Below, one piece after another: positions 19,963 to 28,766 of a DNA stretch of 64,000 nt. Source of the stretch: Hygrocybe punicea (taxonomy: Eukaryota; Basidiomycota; Agaricomycetes; Agaricales; Hygrophoraceae); assembly GCA_963556145.1 (NCBI GenBank), contig OY744464.1, forward strand, positions 2,108,001 to 2,172,000, in the 5' to 3' direction. Numbering within the stretch: the stretch's first letter is position 1; every line of letters begins with the position of its first letter. The position numbers and the translations under genes are program-made. Below the pieces are notes generated by a model. That model worked only from the letters and a program-made list of their open reading frames with translations, was not told the DNA's origin and did not search any database.

Positions 19963-21925
19963 TGGAGTAGTGGGACCTGGCAGTCATGTGACTGGGTTCC
20001 CACAGTTGACCTAGTCAGTAGCCTTCCCGATGTAGTAGAGAGACCCATTCCTATCCCATCCAGTCATCCGTCTCTCGAGTCCTGCGTGAGCCCCTGGAGA
20101 GGTACCTCGGTACCTCTCCATCGTGGTGATGAGAGTGTTCTTCAACCCATGCCTCTCTTTCTCTTTTTTTCTCTCGGGTTCCCACTCCTTACGATTTTCT
20201 CGCGAGACGACTCTTTTCAGCCTCACCACCCACCGCTGTGCAACCGTGGATTTTCCCTTTATTCACAGCCATACATCAATTGCGTTACCCCCCGGCACTC
20301 TCGCTCAGTCCACCAGGGCCCCGCGTCAACCATCGTCGACCCAGAGACGCGGACTCGACCCTTTTTGAGCACCCAAAAGCCCCAGGCCATGTCACCTTGT
20401 TCACGCCCTGTTGTGCACCATTCTCAGGTCCGGGACGACCCCCACTGACTTCATTCGACGTTTTACGACCCCACCTTACCCCGCGTCACGTCGGAAGCAC
20501 CGTCGATGCCCATTTCTTGACACCCAACGGCCATCCCGCGTCGTGTCACGTCATCACTCTCGACCTCCCATTTTTTCATGTAACCAGGCCCCACCCGCGT
20601 TGACCCAAACCCCCGCACCCACAGTCGACGACCCAGCATTCCAGTTCTGCCCAAACGAACCCCCGTCGCCGTCCAGTTAAGTGCCCGCGTCCTGCCACGT
20701 CACCGCCGTCGACCCACGTTTTTTCGCGTACCCCAACCCTACACGGACCCATTCGACTCCCCACACACTCGTTCTGCTGGCCAGGACCCCCCGTTCCCCT
20801 TCGTTGCACCAAACGAACCACCACTGTCACCTCCAGACACCCCAGCCCCGTGCCACGTCACCATCGCACAGCTCTGTTCTGCCAACGTAGCCGGCCCCAG
20901 GTCGACTCACAACACTCGCGGCCCACCCATTCACCATCCCGGAGCACCCCACCTTCCTCCAATACTGCGAGTGGACTGTGCCTGTCGTTCCCAGACCCCC
21001 ACCGCGTTCCGCCACGTCACCACCCCCCGGCCGGTTCCTCACACCATACCTGGCCCCACGAACCCTCGTTCAGCTCCCCGCGGCATCGTTCTCGACCCTG
21101 GTGCCGCCCGGGACCCGTAGGAACCCAAATGAGTCGCCCCAGCCCCCCACACGCCTTGGTTCAGTTGCGTACCACCCCGCCAGGGAACCCAACAGCGTAA
21201 TGTACCCCACGCCAACCCGAACAAACCGCCGCGATCCCTTCGCGTGATACACCAACCCCCTTCGCGTCGGGATACTATGCCTTGTTAAGTACAACCCTAT
21301 GCCCCGTCAGTATTATAGCTTTTATTATAGCCTTGTCCCCCGTTCCCCCCACACTGGATGTCAATTAAAGTCTACCTACAAGCCATCACTACACTATGTT
21401 CATGCACCCGTTTACCCGATCTCCGCCAATACAGTTATATTTTGGACCACCTGAACCTTCACACTGCACTAAGTACTTGCTAGGACGATTCGAGGGATCT
21501 TTGGCCTTGCATTGTGAGCCCGAACCCTGGCGAGGGAGGCATTCGAAGAGTATTGAGTTTGAGGAGAGTCTTGTATAGTCTGGTCATCTACCGCCCCCTG
21601 CGCGAGGACGACTTCCCGCTTCACGATATAAGGCCCCAGCCTTGATTCGAGGCATTCTGAGGGACTGGGAGTTGTGGCTTGAGAGTTTTTTGGTCAGTTT
21701 TGTTTGTTTTGTGTTCTTTTCTGTAGCAGTTGGCGACGAGGGCATCGCCATGAGGAAAAGGGGCGCTTGGAGTAGTGGGACCTGGCAGTCACGTGACTGG
21801 GTTCCCACGGTTGACCTAGTCAGTAGCCTTCCCGATGTAGTAGAGAGACCCATTCCTATCCCATCCAGTCATCCGTCTCTCGAGTCCTGTGTGAGCCCCC
21901 AGAGAGGTACCTCGGTACCTCTCCA
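19963..21925 (+). mobile_element. Small LTR element E without coding (TRIM-like)
   Basis: LTRs of 158 bp (19963-20120 and 21768-21925) start TGGAGTAGTGGG and end GGTACCTCTCCA. ACGG flanks both sides (19959-19962 and 21926-21929). TGGTGATGAG lies 3 bases after the left LTR (primer site); GAGGAAAAGGGG lies just before the right LTR (polypurine tract), so the sense is plus. The interior, about 1.65 kb, is C-rich with loose repeats around CACGTC and GTCGACCC and no convincing gene. It split the integrase of B between AERW-side codons and VHQTLRNKART. Confidence 0.87.
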
Positions 21926-22787
21926 ACGGGTGCACCAGACACTACGCAACAAGGCTCGCACCATGAGGCTTCAGTGTGATGTTCCCCCGAATCATTGGGA
22001 TGAGTTTATGCTATCCGCCGCTTATCTTACGGTTCACGTTCCGGCTAAGTTACTCCGGGATATGACGCCTTTCAAGGCCTTTCATGGCACCAAGCCCGAC
22101 TTATCACACCTCCGTGAGATTGGCTCTCATGCATTTGTCCTGATCCAGAACAGACAGAACCCCAAACTTTTTGAACGCTCAGTGGAATGCATTCTCATTG
22201 GCTATGAGACCTCATCCAAGGCCTACCGTTGCTACCATCACGGTTCTCATCGCATCTTCTCTTCTTACCATGTTGTGTTCATTGAATCCTATGATACGCC
22301 GCTGCACCCTCTCCACCCTGGTTTGGTCTTGCATGATCCCCCATCTGCTGAGTGCGCTGCTGGAGACCCCGCCGATGCACCAGCTCCATCTGAAGAAGAT
22401 TTTACTATTCCCTTGCCAGACGCTCCTGTAGGGATCCCTTTAGATGACGCACCTTTGGATGTGCCTGTGATTCCCGCCATGAACTATCCTCCGCACCATC
22501 GCCGTGCACATGCTGTTGACCTGGATGCTGATGACGTCCGCAGGTCTGATTGATCGCATGCCCCATCCGCCCACCTTGCCGCTGCGAATCAAATCCCGTA
22601 TGTGTCTGCTGTTGAACGCGCAGTCGCTGAAACAAAAGAAAGTGCACAAAACATCAGCGAGCAACGTCGTCTCCGGCATCGAGCCCAGGAGGAGATTATG
22701 GCACAACTACCTGAAATTTCTGGCTACTGGCATTAGAAGAAACATTCGCGGCTCTAGAAGACACTCCCATGAATGTCACATACCCGG
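21926..22787 (+). pseudogene. Element B pol: integrase C-part and linker
   Basis: Joins GWAER (19940-19960) to VHQTLRNKARTM, giving the last integrase acidic residue (NGWAER). Then NHWDEFMLSAAYLT, DMTPFKAFHGTKPDLSHLR and a Pro/Asp-rich linker, all standard copia. A TGA at 22551 is followed by an Arg/Glu-rich segment (ESAQNISEQRRLRHRAQEEI) that still looks coding. Reading reaches VTYP at 22783 where F inserts; it continues EATKNLHLH at 23670. Confidence 0.85.
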
Positions 22788-23668
22788 TGTAGAGGGTCGA
22801 CGTCCCTCTGAGTCCATATCCTCGATATATCACGAATCCGGATGAACCCGATGCCTCTATTCAACTCACATTCGAACCCGACGTAACCCGACGCAACCCG
22901 ACGTGACGTGACGTGATGTGACGTGACCCGACGTGACCGATGTAACCCGACACATGCCGCCTTTGTCACAGTCGCTTTCAGACCAAATCCGGCAGCCTCA
23001 AACGCCTCGGAGTTCCAATTGTAGAAGATGGATCTCATCGGAGTCAATCCCTGACTTCGGACTTACCATATTTATGCGTCCCATCGTCCTTTCGGAGATA
23101 TGTAGGACTTTCTAGATCTTTTCCTTGCATATTCATTTTCCCCTCCATTTTCTTGTCTTCGTCGCATTGCAACCCCCCTTTCCACATCTCCATTTCATCT
23201 TTTCTTTGTAGTTTCTATCGGCCGAAGTAGACATGTCCAAAAGTAGCTACACACGCATGTACTATAAAAACGGTCCCCGACGACCATACAAAAAAAAGAT
23301 ACCATTAGTCCCTGTTTCCCTTTAGTCAGAATCACCTTTTAATCACTTCAAATGCTCGTCCACATAGACCCTTAGCTTTTTATAGTCCTCTTCGTCATCT
23401 TTATCGTTGTTCCCGTATATTTGTTCATCGTTTCAGACCCAACCCAACCCGACCCGCCATACCCGACATCGTCGGCATCATTGGGTTCTTTATTATTTGT
23501 CCATTTTCACTCCGTTCATCGCCGGATTCGTCATTATTAGTCCAGTTTTACGCGGTGGCTTTACTTTACTAACATTCCCTTCCTTTTACTACTATTCCCG
23601 ACACTGACTTATCCAGTCACTTCTATGCTGACACCCACAGGTTAGGATCTTTATTTATCATTATAGTT
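22788..23668. mobile_element. Probable solo LTR or fragment F
   Basis: 881 bases that interrupt a continuous copia reading frame (VTYP / EATKNL). CCGG precedes and CCGA follows, a possible 4-bp duplication with one base lost or changed. It begins TGTAGAGG but does not end in CA, so the right edge or nature is uncertain. It has a TATA-like TACTATAAAAACGG near 23260, as an LTR would, and an array of TGACGTGA/ACCCGACGT motifs at 22876-22952. No coding. Confidence 0.5.
22876..22952 (+). repeat. Array of CGACGT / TGACGTGA motifs
   Basis: About ten overlapping copies of ACCCGACGT and TGACGTGA in 77 bases. TGACGT is the core of CRE/bZIP binding sites; whether they act here is inference. Confidence 0.6.
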
Positions 23669-24745
23669 CCGAAGCCACCAAGAACCTGCATCTACACCGG
23701 ACGACCCCGCGACCCTGAAAGCTGCCTTGAATTCACCCGAGTGTGCAGAATGGTCTTCCGCGCTCCATGAAGAATTCGTCTCCATCAAGGAAATGGGTGT
23801 TTACAAACTCGTGCCGCCCTCGGATGTCCCCACTGGCTGCAAGATCATGAAAGGAAAGCCGGTCTTTGTGCGGAAACGGGATGAGGCCGGCAACATTGTC
23901 CGCTACAAAGCCCAATGGGTCTGCAGGGGCTTTGAGGTGATCCATGGTCAAGACTATGACAAGACTACCTCACCGACAGCACGCATGGAATCTTTTCGCG
24001 TACTCCTACATATCGGGGCTGCCCTGGACTATGACATTCAGCAGGTCAACGTCAAGATGGCATTCCTTAATGGACTCTTACCTCCTGGGGAAACCTGCTA
24101 TATGGTCCAGCTGCCTGGTTTCGAGGAACCTGGTTTTGAAGATTGGGTATGGGAATTACAGAAGGGCCTCTATGGCTTGAAGCAAGGGGGCTGCATATGG
24201 AATCGCACCATGAATGACGCTTTGCTGGGCTGGGGCTTCACCCAGCTCACCTGCGAGTACTTCATATATTTCCGCCGTTCGGAGTGCGGTAAAGTAATTT
24301 TCGCTGCCGTCCATGTTGACGATTTTCTTTCTGTCACGAGTGACAAAGCTGAAAATGAATGATTTAAGTTACAGCTACGCGAGAAGTGGAAGATTTCTGA
24401 CCTTGGCGAAGCAAAATTCTGTGTGGGCATTGCCATTGCGTGAAACAGAAAGGACCGCACTGTTGCTCTCTCTCAGACTGCACTCATCGACCGTGTTATT
24501 ACTCAATTCGGACTTACGAATGCCCACCCCATCTCCACTCCAATGGATGCTGACATTAAGCTCTTGCACCAGAATATTGTTCCCTCATCCACGGACGACG
24601 TTAGGCAGCTAGCAATTATTCCTTACTGTGCTCTTGTCGGCTCACTCATGTATATCGCCATTGGCACTAGACCGGATATCGCCTTTGCCGTACAACAACT
24701 TAGTCAGTTCCTTGACTGCTATAACTTGACTCACTGGGAAGCCGC
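23669..24745 (+). pseudogene. Element B pol: reverse transcriptase
   Basis: Starts near EWSSALHEEFVSIKEMGVY, with conserved WVCRGFEVIHGQDYD, QQVNVKMAFLNG, LYGLKQGG and catalytic VHVDDFLSV (24310-24340). Stops at ENE*FKLQL (24359; CGA to TGA by family comparison) and IA*NRKD (24443; TGG to TGA). After that it continues SQTALIDRVITQFGLTNAHP and LVGSLMYIAIGTRPDIAF up to HWEAA, where D2 inserts. The block is otherwise intact. Confidence 0.9.
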
Positions 24746-24983
24746 TGTGGTGAACGCGGCCTGGGTAGGCGCGGATTCGTTGTGTGCGAGATCGTTGTCA
24801 CTGGGGTCAAAACCCAAAACTCAACTTGTTTGTAACTATGTACACAAGCCACTATATAGGTACTGTATAGTATCTATAAATGGAATGTGGTAAAGAAATG
24901 GTGAAGTGAAATTGTAAAGAAGATAAGAACTGTAACAATAGAAAATAAGAGAATACGCACACAGAGAGATATCAATCTCTACA
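24746..24983 (-). repeat. LTR of D2 (3' in element sense)
   Basis: 238 bp, apparently identical to 27188-27425. Shares the TGTGGTGAACGCGGCC start and CTCTACA end with D1, but has about 57 extra bases in the middle. Confidence 0.92.
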
Positions 24984-25129
24984 TCCACTAGGGACACAAA
25001 TAGAGACTGTCCTCAGTCTCACACAAGGCAAGGAATGAAGGAACAGATGGAAAAAAAAAGTGAGGAGGGAAGGGACAATACTGAAAACAAAACAAACAAA
25101 ACAAAAACAAAAACAAAAATCCAATCAAC

Positions 25130-26659
25130 TCAACACGAATCTTCCAACACAAAGTCTTCCAACTTCTCCAACCGATCCACCAACTTTACCAACTTTTGCT
25201 CCAGAACCTTGAGGGCCTTAAGGGATAACAATGCTGACTCGAGCGCAAGCAATGTCGCAGCAGGTATGTCGTCAGTGGCAAACGTGGACATTGGTAGTGT
25301 GCCCGACAAGGGTGTAGTGGGTACAAAGTCATGGAGCGGCAGTGCATGGGCGTAGCAGGACGGGGTCGAGCGCGGGGTCGTGGTATGGGCTACTGAATGG
25401 GCCTGCGAGGCTCCGTGGGGTGGATTGTGGGCATGCGGGGTTGACTGGGGTAGCGGGTGACGTGGTGTGTTGGGGGCATCGAAGAAGGACAGGGGCAGAC
25501 TTGTTTGGGACGGGAGGGGGCCGTACAGAGGCGCTGGGATGTGAACGTGGGCGTAGGGGCTGGTCCGTGGGTCTGGCGTTGGTCCTGGATGATGGAACGC
25601 AGGGGCCAATGGTGGGGTGATGTGGGACGGCGTTGGGGGCTCGAACGCAGCGGGGGCGGCTTGTACGGCGTCACGGAGGGCGATATGGGGGTCCTGGCGG
25701 TGGTACGCGGCTGCCGGGGGTCGAAACGAGAGCGGAACGGGGGCGGATGTGGCGGAATTGGTCAAAAACAAGGTATGTTTGGGGCTGGCGCGGGTTTCTG
25801 GGGACGGCGGGGGCTCAGACGGCGGGGGCGTGTCACGGATGGCCTCTGGGGACGACGGCGAGGGCGGAGACGTGGATGGCAGGCGACACAAGGGTGAAAC
25901 GAGGGCGGATACGCTGGGACAGGTCAAAAATGGCATCCGTTGAGTGTCGGCACGGTTTTCTGGAGACGGCGCGGGGACAGACGGCGGGGGCGTGTAACGG
26001 TTCGCCTCTAGGGACGACGTCGAGGCCGTGGACGCGAACGCGGGGCGAAACGGGGGTGAAACGGAGGCAGAAACGGGGGCCGATGTTGAAAACGGCGTCT
26101 GCGGGGCGCTAGCGCGGATTCCTGGGGACGACGCGGGCTCAAACGGTGGGGGCATGTCACGGCTGGCCTCTTGGGACGACGGCGAGGGCGTAGACGGTGA
26201 CGGTGGGCGAAACGAGGGCGTAACGGAGGTGGTGGTGTCGATACGCGTGTTTTCGACGCGTTGGGGCGCGTGGGCGGGTCGTCCTGAGGCTGGCGAGGGC
26301 GCAAACGGTAGGGGCGCATCACGGTTCGCCTCCGGGGACGACAGCGTGTCCGTGGGTGCAAACGGGGGGCCATTTGAGCCGGAAACTAGGGGGGACGCGT
26401 CGATACGCGTGTTAACGTTGCGTTGGCACGCGCGGACGCATTTTTCCGGGGACGGCGCGGGCGCAGACGATGGCGGCGTGTGTTGGAACACCCATGGGGA
26501 CGATTGCGAGGGCGTACGCGAAGACGGGGGCGGAAACGAGGCGGAAACGAGTGAGGACGCGTCAATATGCGTATTCACGTTGGACTTGCGCGCGCGGACG
26601 CGTTTACCTGCACGGCAACCGCGGAAACGGCGAGGAGGGGCGTACCTGGGACTGCACAT
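25130..26659 (-). CDS. Pro/Ser-rich protein of 54-residue repeats with C-terminal coiled coil
   Basis: 509 codons open from ATG at 26659. At least four tandem units of 54 residues lie between about 26480 and 25800, each with a pattern like PPF.P...T.S..SPEA.RD.PPP.EP.PSPE.RA. There follows a His/Pro/Ala-rich region (AAYHRQDPHIALRDAV, HALPLHDFVPTTP) and a C-terminal heptad segment (LLALESALLSLKALKVLEQK, KLVDRLEKLEDFV), a likely oligomerising coiled coil. TGA ends it; D1 has CGA there. The region upstream to 27180 is coding in D1 but shifted out of frame here (indel after GLQHSAF), so the natural protein is probably longer. No known domain recognised. Position suggests a Gag-like structural protein; that is inference. 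Confidence 0.6.
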   Translation of the reverse strand: MCSPRYAPPRRFRGCRAGKRVRARKSNVNTHIDASSLVSASFPPPSSRTPSQSSPWVFQHTPPSSAPAPSPEKCVRACQRNVNTRIDASPLVSGSNGPPFAPTDTLSSPEANRDAPLPFAPSPASGRPAHAPQRVENTRIDTTTSVTPSFRPPSPSTPSPSSQEASRDMPPPFEPASSPGIRASAPQTPFSTSAPVSASVSPPFRPAFASTASTSSLEANRYTPPPSVPAPSPENRADTQRMPFLTCPSVSALVSPLCRLPSTSPPSPSSPEAIRDTPPPSEPPPSPETRASPKHTLFLTNSATSAPVPLSFRPPAAAYHRQDPHIALRDAVQAAPAAFEPPTPSHITPPLAPAFHHPGPTPDPRTSPYAHVHIPAPLYGPLPSQTSLPLSFFDAPNTPRHPLPQSTPHAHNPPHGASQAHSVAHTTTPRSTPSCYAHALPLHDFVPTTPLSGTLPMSTFATDDIPAATLLALESALLSLKALKVLEQKLVKLVDRLEKLEDFVLEDSC

Positions 26660-27187
26660 GCAACAGCCGTTGCAATGCGCGCGCTTTCCTTCGACTACCG
26701 GGTCTCCGTTACTCGTTTGATGCGCGAGGCGCGCTCCATGTTGGACGGGTTCGTTGCGGCCGTTCTGGGGCTTTCCGGGCGCGGTTTTTCGAGCGGGATC
26801 TGTGGGGGGTCGTCTTCCGAGTCCGTTGGATGTGTTGAGATGAGTGTGGGTGGGGGAACTAGTGAAATAAATGGGAAAAGCGAAGGGGTGGGCATGTTGA
26901 ACACCGTGTGACGTGGCCGTGACGCTGTGACAAAAAGGTCAAAAGGCCGAGTGCTGCAGCCCAGGGGGCGCAACTGGTACGAAGAAACAATACGTAGGTG
27001 TCGGAATCATTGGAAATGGGCCTAGGAGTTGCTGAGCGACTGGAGAGGCTTGAAATGCTGCCGAATATGGGGCGCTGTTGACTATGGGGGCGCTGTTGCT
27101 GCCAGAAAGAGGGAAAGGTGCCAAAATTGGCGAAGTCAAAGAGGAAAATGTGAAGTGAGCTTGACACTCCTCGCGGTGGGCTCCAGA

Positions 27188-27425
27188 TGTGGTGAACGCG
27201 GCCTGGGTAGGCGCGGATTCGTTGTGTGCGAGATCGTTGTCACTGGGGTCAAAACCCAAAACTCAACTTGTTTGTAACTATGTACACAAGCCACTATATA
27301 GGTACTGTATAGTATCTATAAATGGAATGTGGTAAAGAAATGGTGAAGTGAAATTGTAAAGAAGATAAGAACTGTAACAATAGAAAATAAGAGAATACGC
27401 ACACAGAGAGATATCAATCTCTACA
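27188..27425 (-). repeat. LTR of D2 (5' in element sense)
   Basis: 238 bp partner of 24746-24983. The primer site sits just inside it on the minus strand (about 27176-27186). Confidence 0.92.
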
Positions 27426-27967
27426 CCGCAAAGCGTGTTGTCTGCTATCTGAAGGGTACCCGCGAACTGAAACTCCATCTCGGGGGTCTTGCCACTGCTG
27501 AATTATCTGGATACACCGACTCGAATTTCGCAAGTTGCATCGACTCTCGTAAATCCGTCTCCGGCTACTGTTTTTCCCTTGGTTCTGGTGTCATTTCTTG
27601 GGCAGCCCGCAAGCAGAAGACTGTATCCACATCTATGTGTGAGGCTGAGTACGTTGCCGCTTCTGATGCGTCTAAGGAGGCTGTCTGGCTTCGCGCTTTA
27701 CTGCTTGGCCTCCATCACTCTCAGTCTGATCCTACCCCTCTCCGTTGCAACAACAATGGCACCCTGATTCTTACCGGCAATCCCTCTTTTCATGCGAGAG
27801 TAAAGCACATCGATGTCAAACATCACTATATTTGTGAGCTGGTTGAGAAAGCTATCCTGAAAGTTACCTATGTCCATACCAAGTCCAATGTTGCCGACGT
27901 CTTCACAAAACCCTTGACGCTGCAACCATTCCTTGATTTATGTGGTCGGCTAGGCCTCCGTCAGTGA
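27426..27967 (+). pseudogene. Element B RNase H
   Basis: Reads AKRVVCYLKGTRELKL, GYTDSNFASCIDSRKSVSG, WAARKQKTVSTSMCEAEYVA, then VKHIDVKHHYICELV and NVADVFTKPL, ending at TGA after GRLGLRQ. All are the fixed RNase H landmarks of copia (TDS.F, S.SEAEY, H.D.K.HFI). Open throughout this piece. Followed 35 bases on by the 3' LTR. Confidence 0.92.
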
Positions 27968-28003
27968 GATTCCACATGAGGAGGAGTACACGGTGAGGAG
28001 GAG

Positions 28004-28240
28004 TGTTAGCAGTCAAGAGATCGAGGTCATGTGCACCGTGTAGATATCACGTGACGATGAGTATACTATATCAACGTCACGCGTAGTTTAGTTCCCTCAG
28101 TCGTTCTGTCTACAACTGAGGTGAGTCCTGCACACTATTATTTACTATCATTACTCATCATGTATATTAGACTGACATAGCTCAGGTAATATACTAGTCG
28201 TTCTGTCTACGACTGAGACTGACATAGCTCAGATTCAACA
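28004..28240 (+). repeat. 3' LTR of element B
   Basis: 237 bp, TGTTAGC...ATTCAACA, retains more CpG than the 5' copy. Directly followed by the duplicated AGGGG and the rest of the polypurine tract of A. Confidence 0.92.
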
Positions 28241-28248
28241 AGGGGGAG

Positions 28249-28490
28249 TGTTGAATAGTGGCCGAATAGTCGCGGAAAGGATTAGTAATCCATATCACGT
28301 GACCCCGGAACTCAAACACACCTGTCCGATGAATAATGCTGAAGCACAGCAGTTATTCTACTTACCACAAGAAACTTCTAGTAGATTTAGCTAGTAGTAT
28401 AAAAGCCCTCTCAGAGAGAGGTAAATATAATTCAATTCCACATAAATTACTTAGCGGTCAACAACCACTGCACTACCATATATTCCAATA
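28249..28490 (+). repeat. 3' LTR of element A
   Basis: 242 bp starting TGTTGAATAG right after the polypurine tract, ending CCAATA. TATAAAA at 28398-28404. Confidence 0.9.
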
Positions 28491-28766
28491 GTATGGAAGT
28501 AACTGTTGCAGTTAGTGAAAGTTGCATTGATAGCCATCAGATCAGTTATAGCCCACATCTAGTGTCTCGTTGAGCACCATCCCCAGCTCATTTGAATTTC
28601 ATTGTGCGGACAACACATCCAAAACACCACTCAGTTTTGAGTCCATCTTAGGAGCAAGTGCAATTTCTGATGGAAATTTAACATACTACAATAAGGAGTC
28701 ACAAAGACAAATAAGGCTGGACCACCTGGGCAGCATCGTTCAAACACCTGCTACTTCCTTCTCAAT
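28491..28766. other. Intergenic; decayed copy of a downstream gene end
   Basis: 28551-28650 resembles 32509-32603, which reads as the C-terminal coding of the membrane-protein gene (DSELSGVLDVSPS on the minus strand). Here the copy has stops and many C to T or G to A changes. The rest holds nothing I recognise. Confidence 0.55.

Larger units (their letters stand above)
24746..27425 (-). mobile_element. Non-autonomous LTR element D2, recent insertion
   Basis: LTRs of 238 bp (24746-24983 and 27188-27425) appear identical by eye. CCGC flanks both sides (24742-24745 and 27426-27429). On the minus strand the primer site TGGAGCCCACC follows the LTR at 27188 and the hairpin (25005-25018, loop AGGA) lies by the other LTR. 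It is the same size as D1 without its hAT, but with far more CpG. It interrupts B between reverse transcriptase and RNase H. No polymerase genes; it must use enzymes of another element. Confidence 0.93.
13819..28240 (+). mobile_element. Ty1/copia LTR retrotransposon B, carrying four nested insertions
   Basis: LTRs of 237 bp (13819-14055, 28004-28240) start TGTTAGC and end ATTCAACA. Exact 5-bp duplication AGGGG at 13814-13818 and 28241-28245. With D1, E, F and D2 taken out about 5.2 kb remain, a normal copia length, with gag, protease, integrase, reverse transcriptase and RNase H in order. The primer site GGTTATGAG follows the left LTR; GAGGAGGAG precedes the right LTR. The coding frame is mostly readable but has several TGA stops. 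Confidence 0.93.
836..28490 (+). mobile_element. Ty1/copia LTR retrotransposon A, host of the whole nest
   Basis: Full-length but dead copia element. Its LTRs lie at 836-1073 and 28249-28490. With the four direct insertions (two hAT, C, B) removed, about 4.3 kb remain. Order of what is left: gag, GAG-pre-integrase, integrase, reverse transcriptase, RNase H, as in Ty1/copia. The pol end (VYRDPE then stop) continues across insertion C into 13786-13818, and the polypurine tract AAGGGGGAG is split by insertion B. GTATG precedes the 5' LTR (831-835) and follows the 3' LTR (28491-28495), a likely 5-bp target duplication. The protease and zinc-knuckle part is deleted near 1700-1800. It is the oldest layer of the nest. 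Confidence 0.9.

Noticed and set aside
25342..26838. Long Gly/Arg-rich plus-strand frames inside D2
   Set aside because: They are antisense to the Pro-rich ORF. Primer site and hairpin place the sense of D2 on the minus strand.
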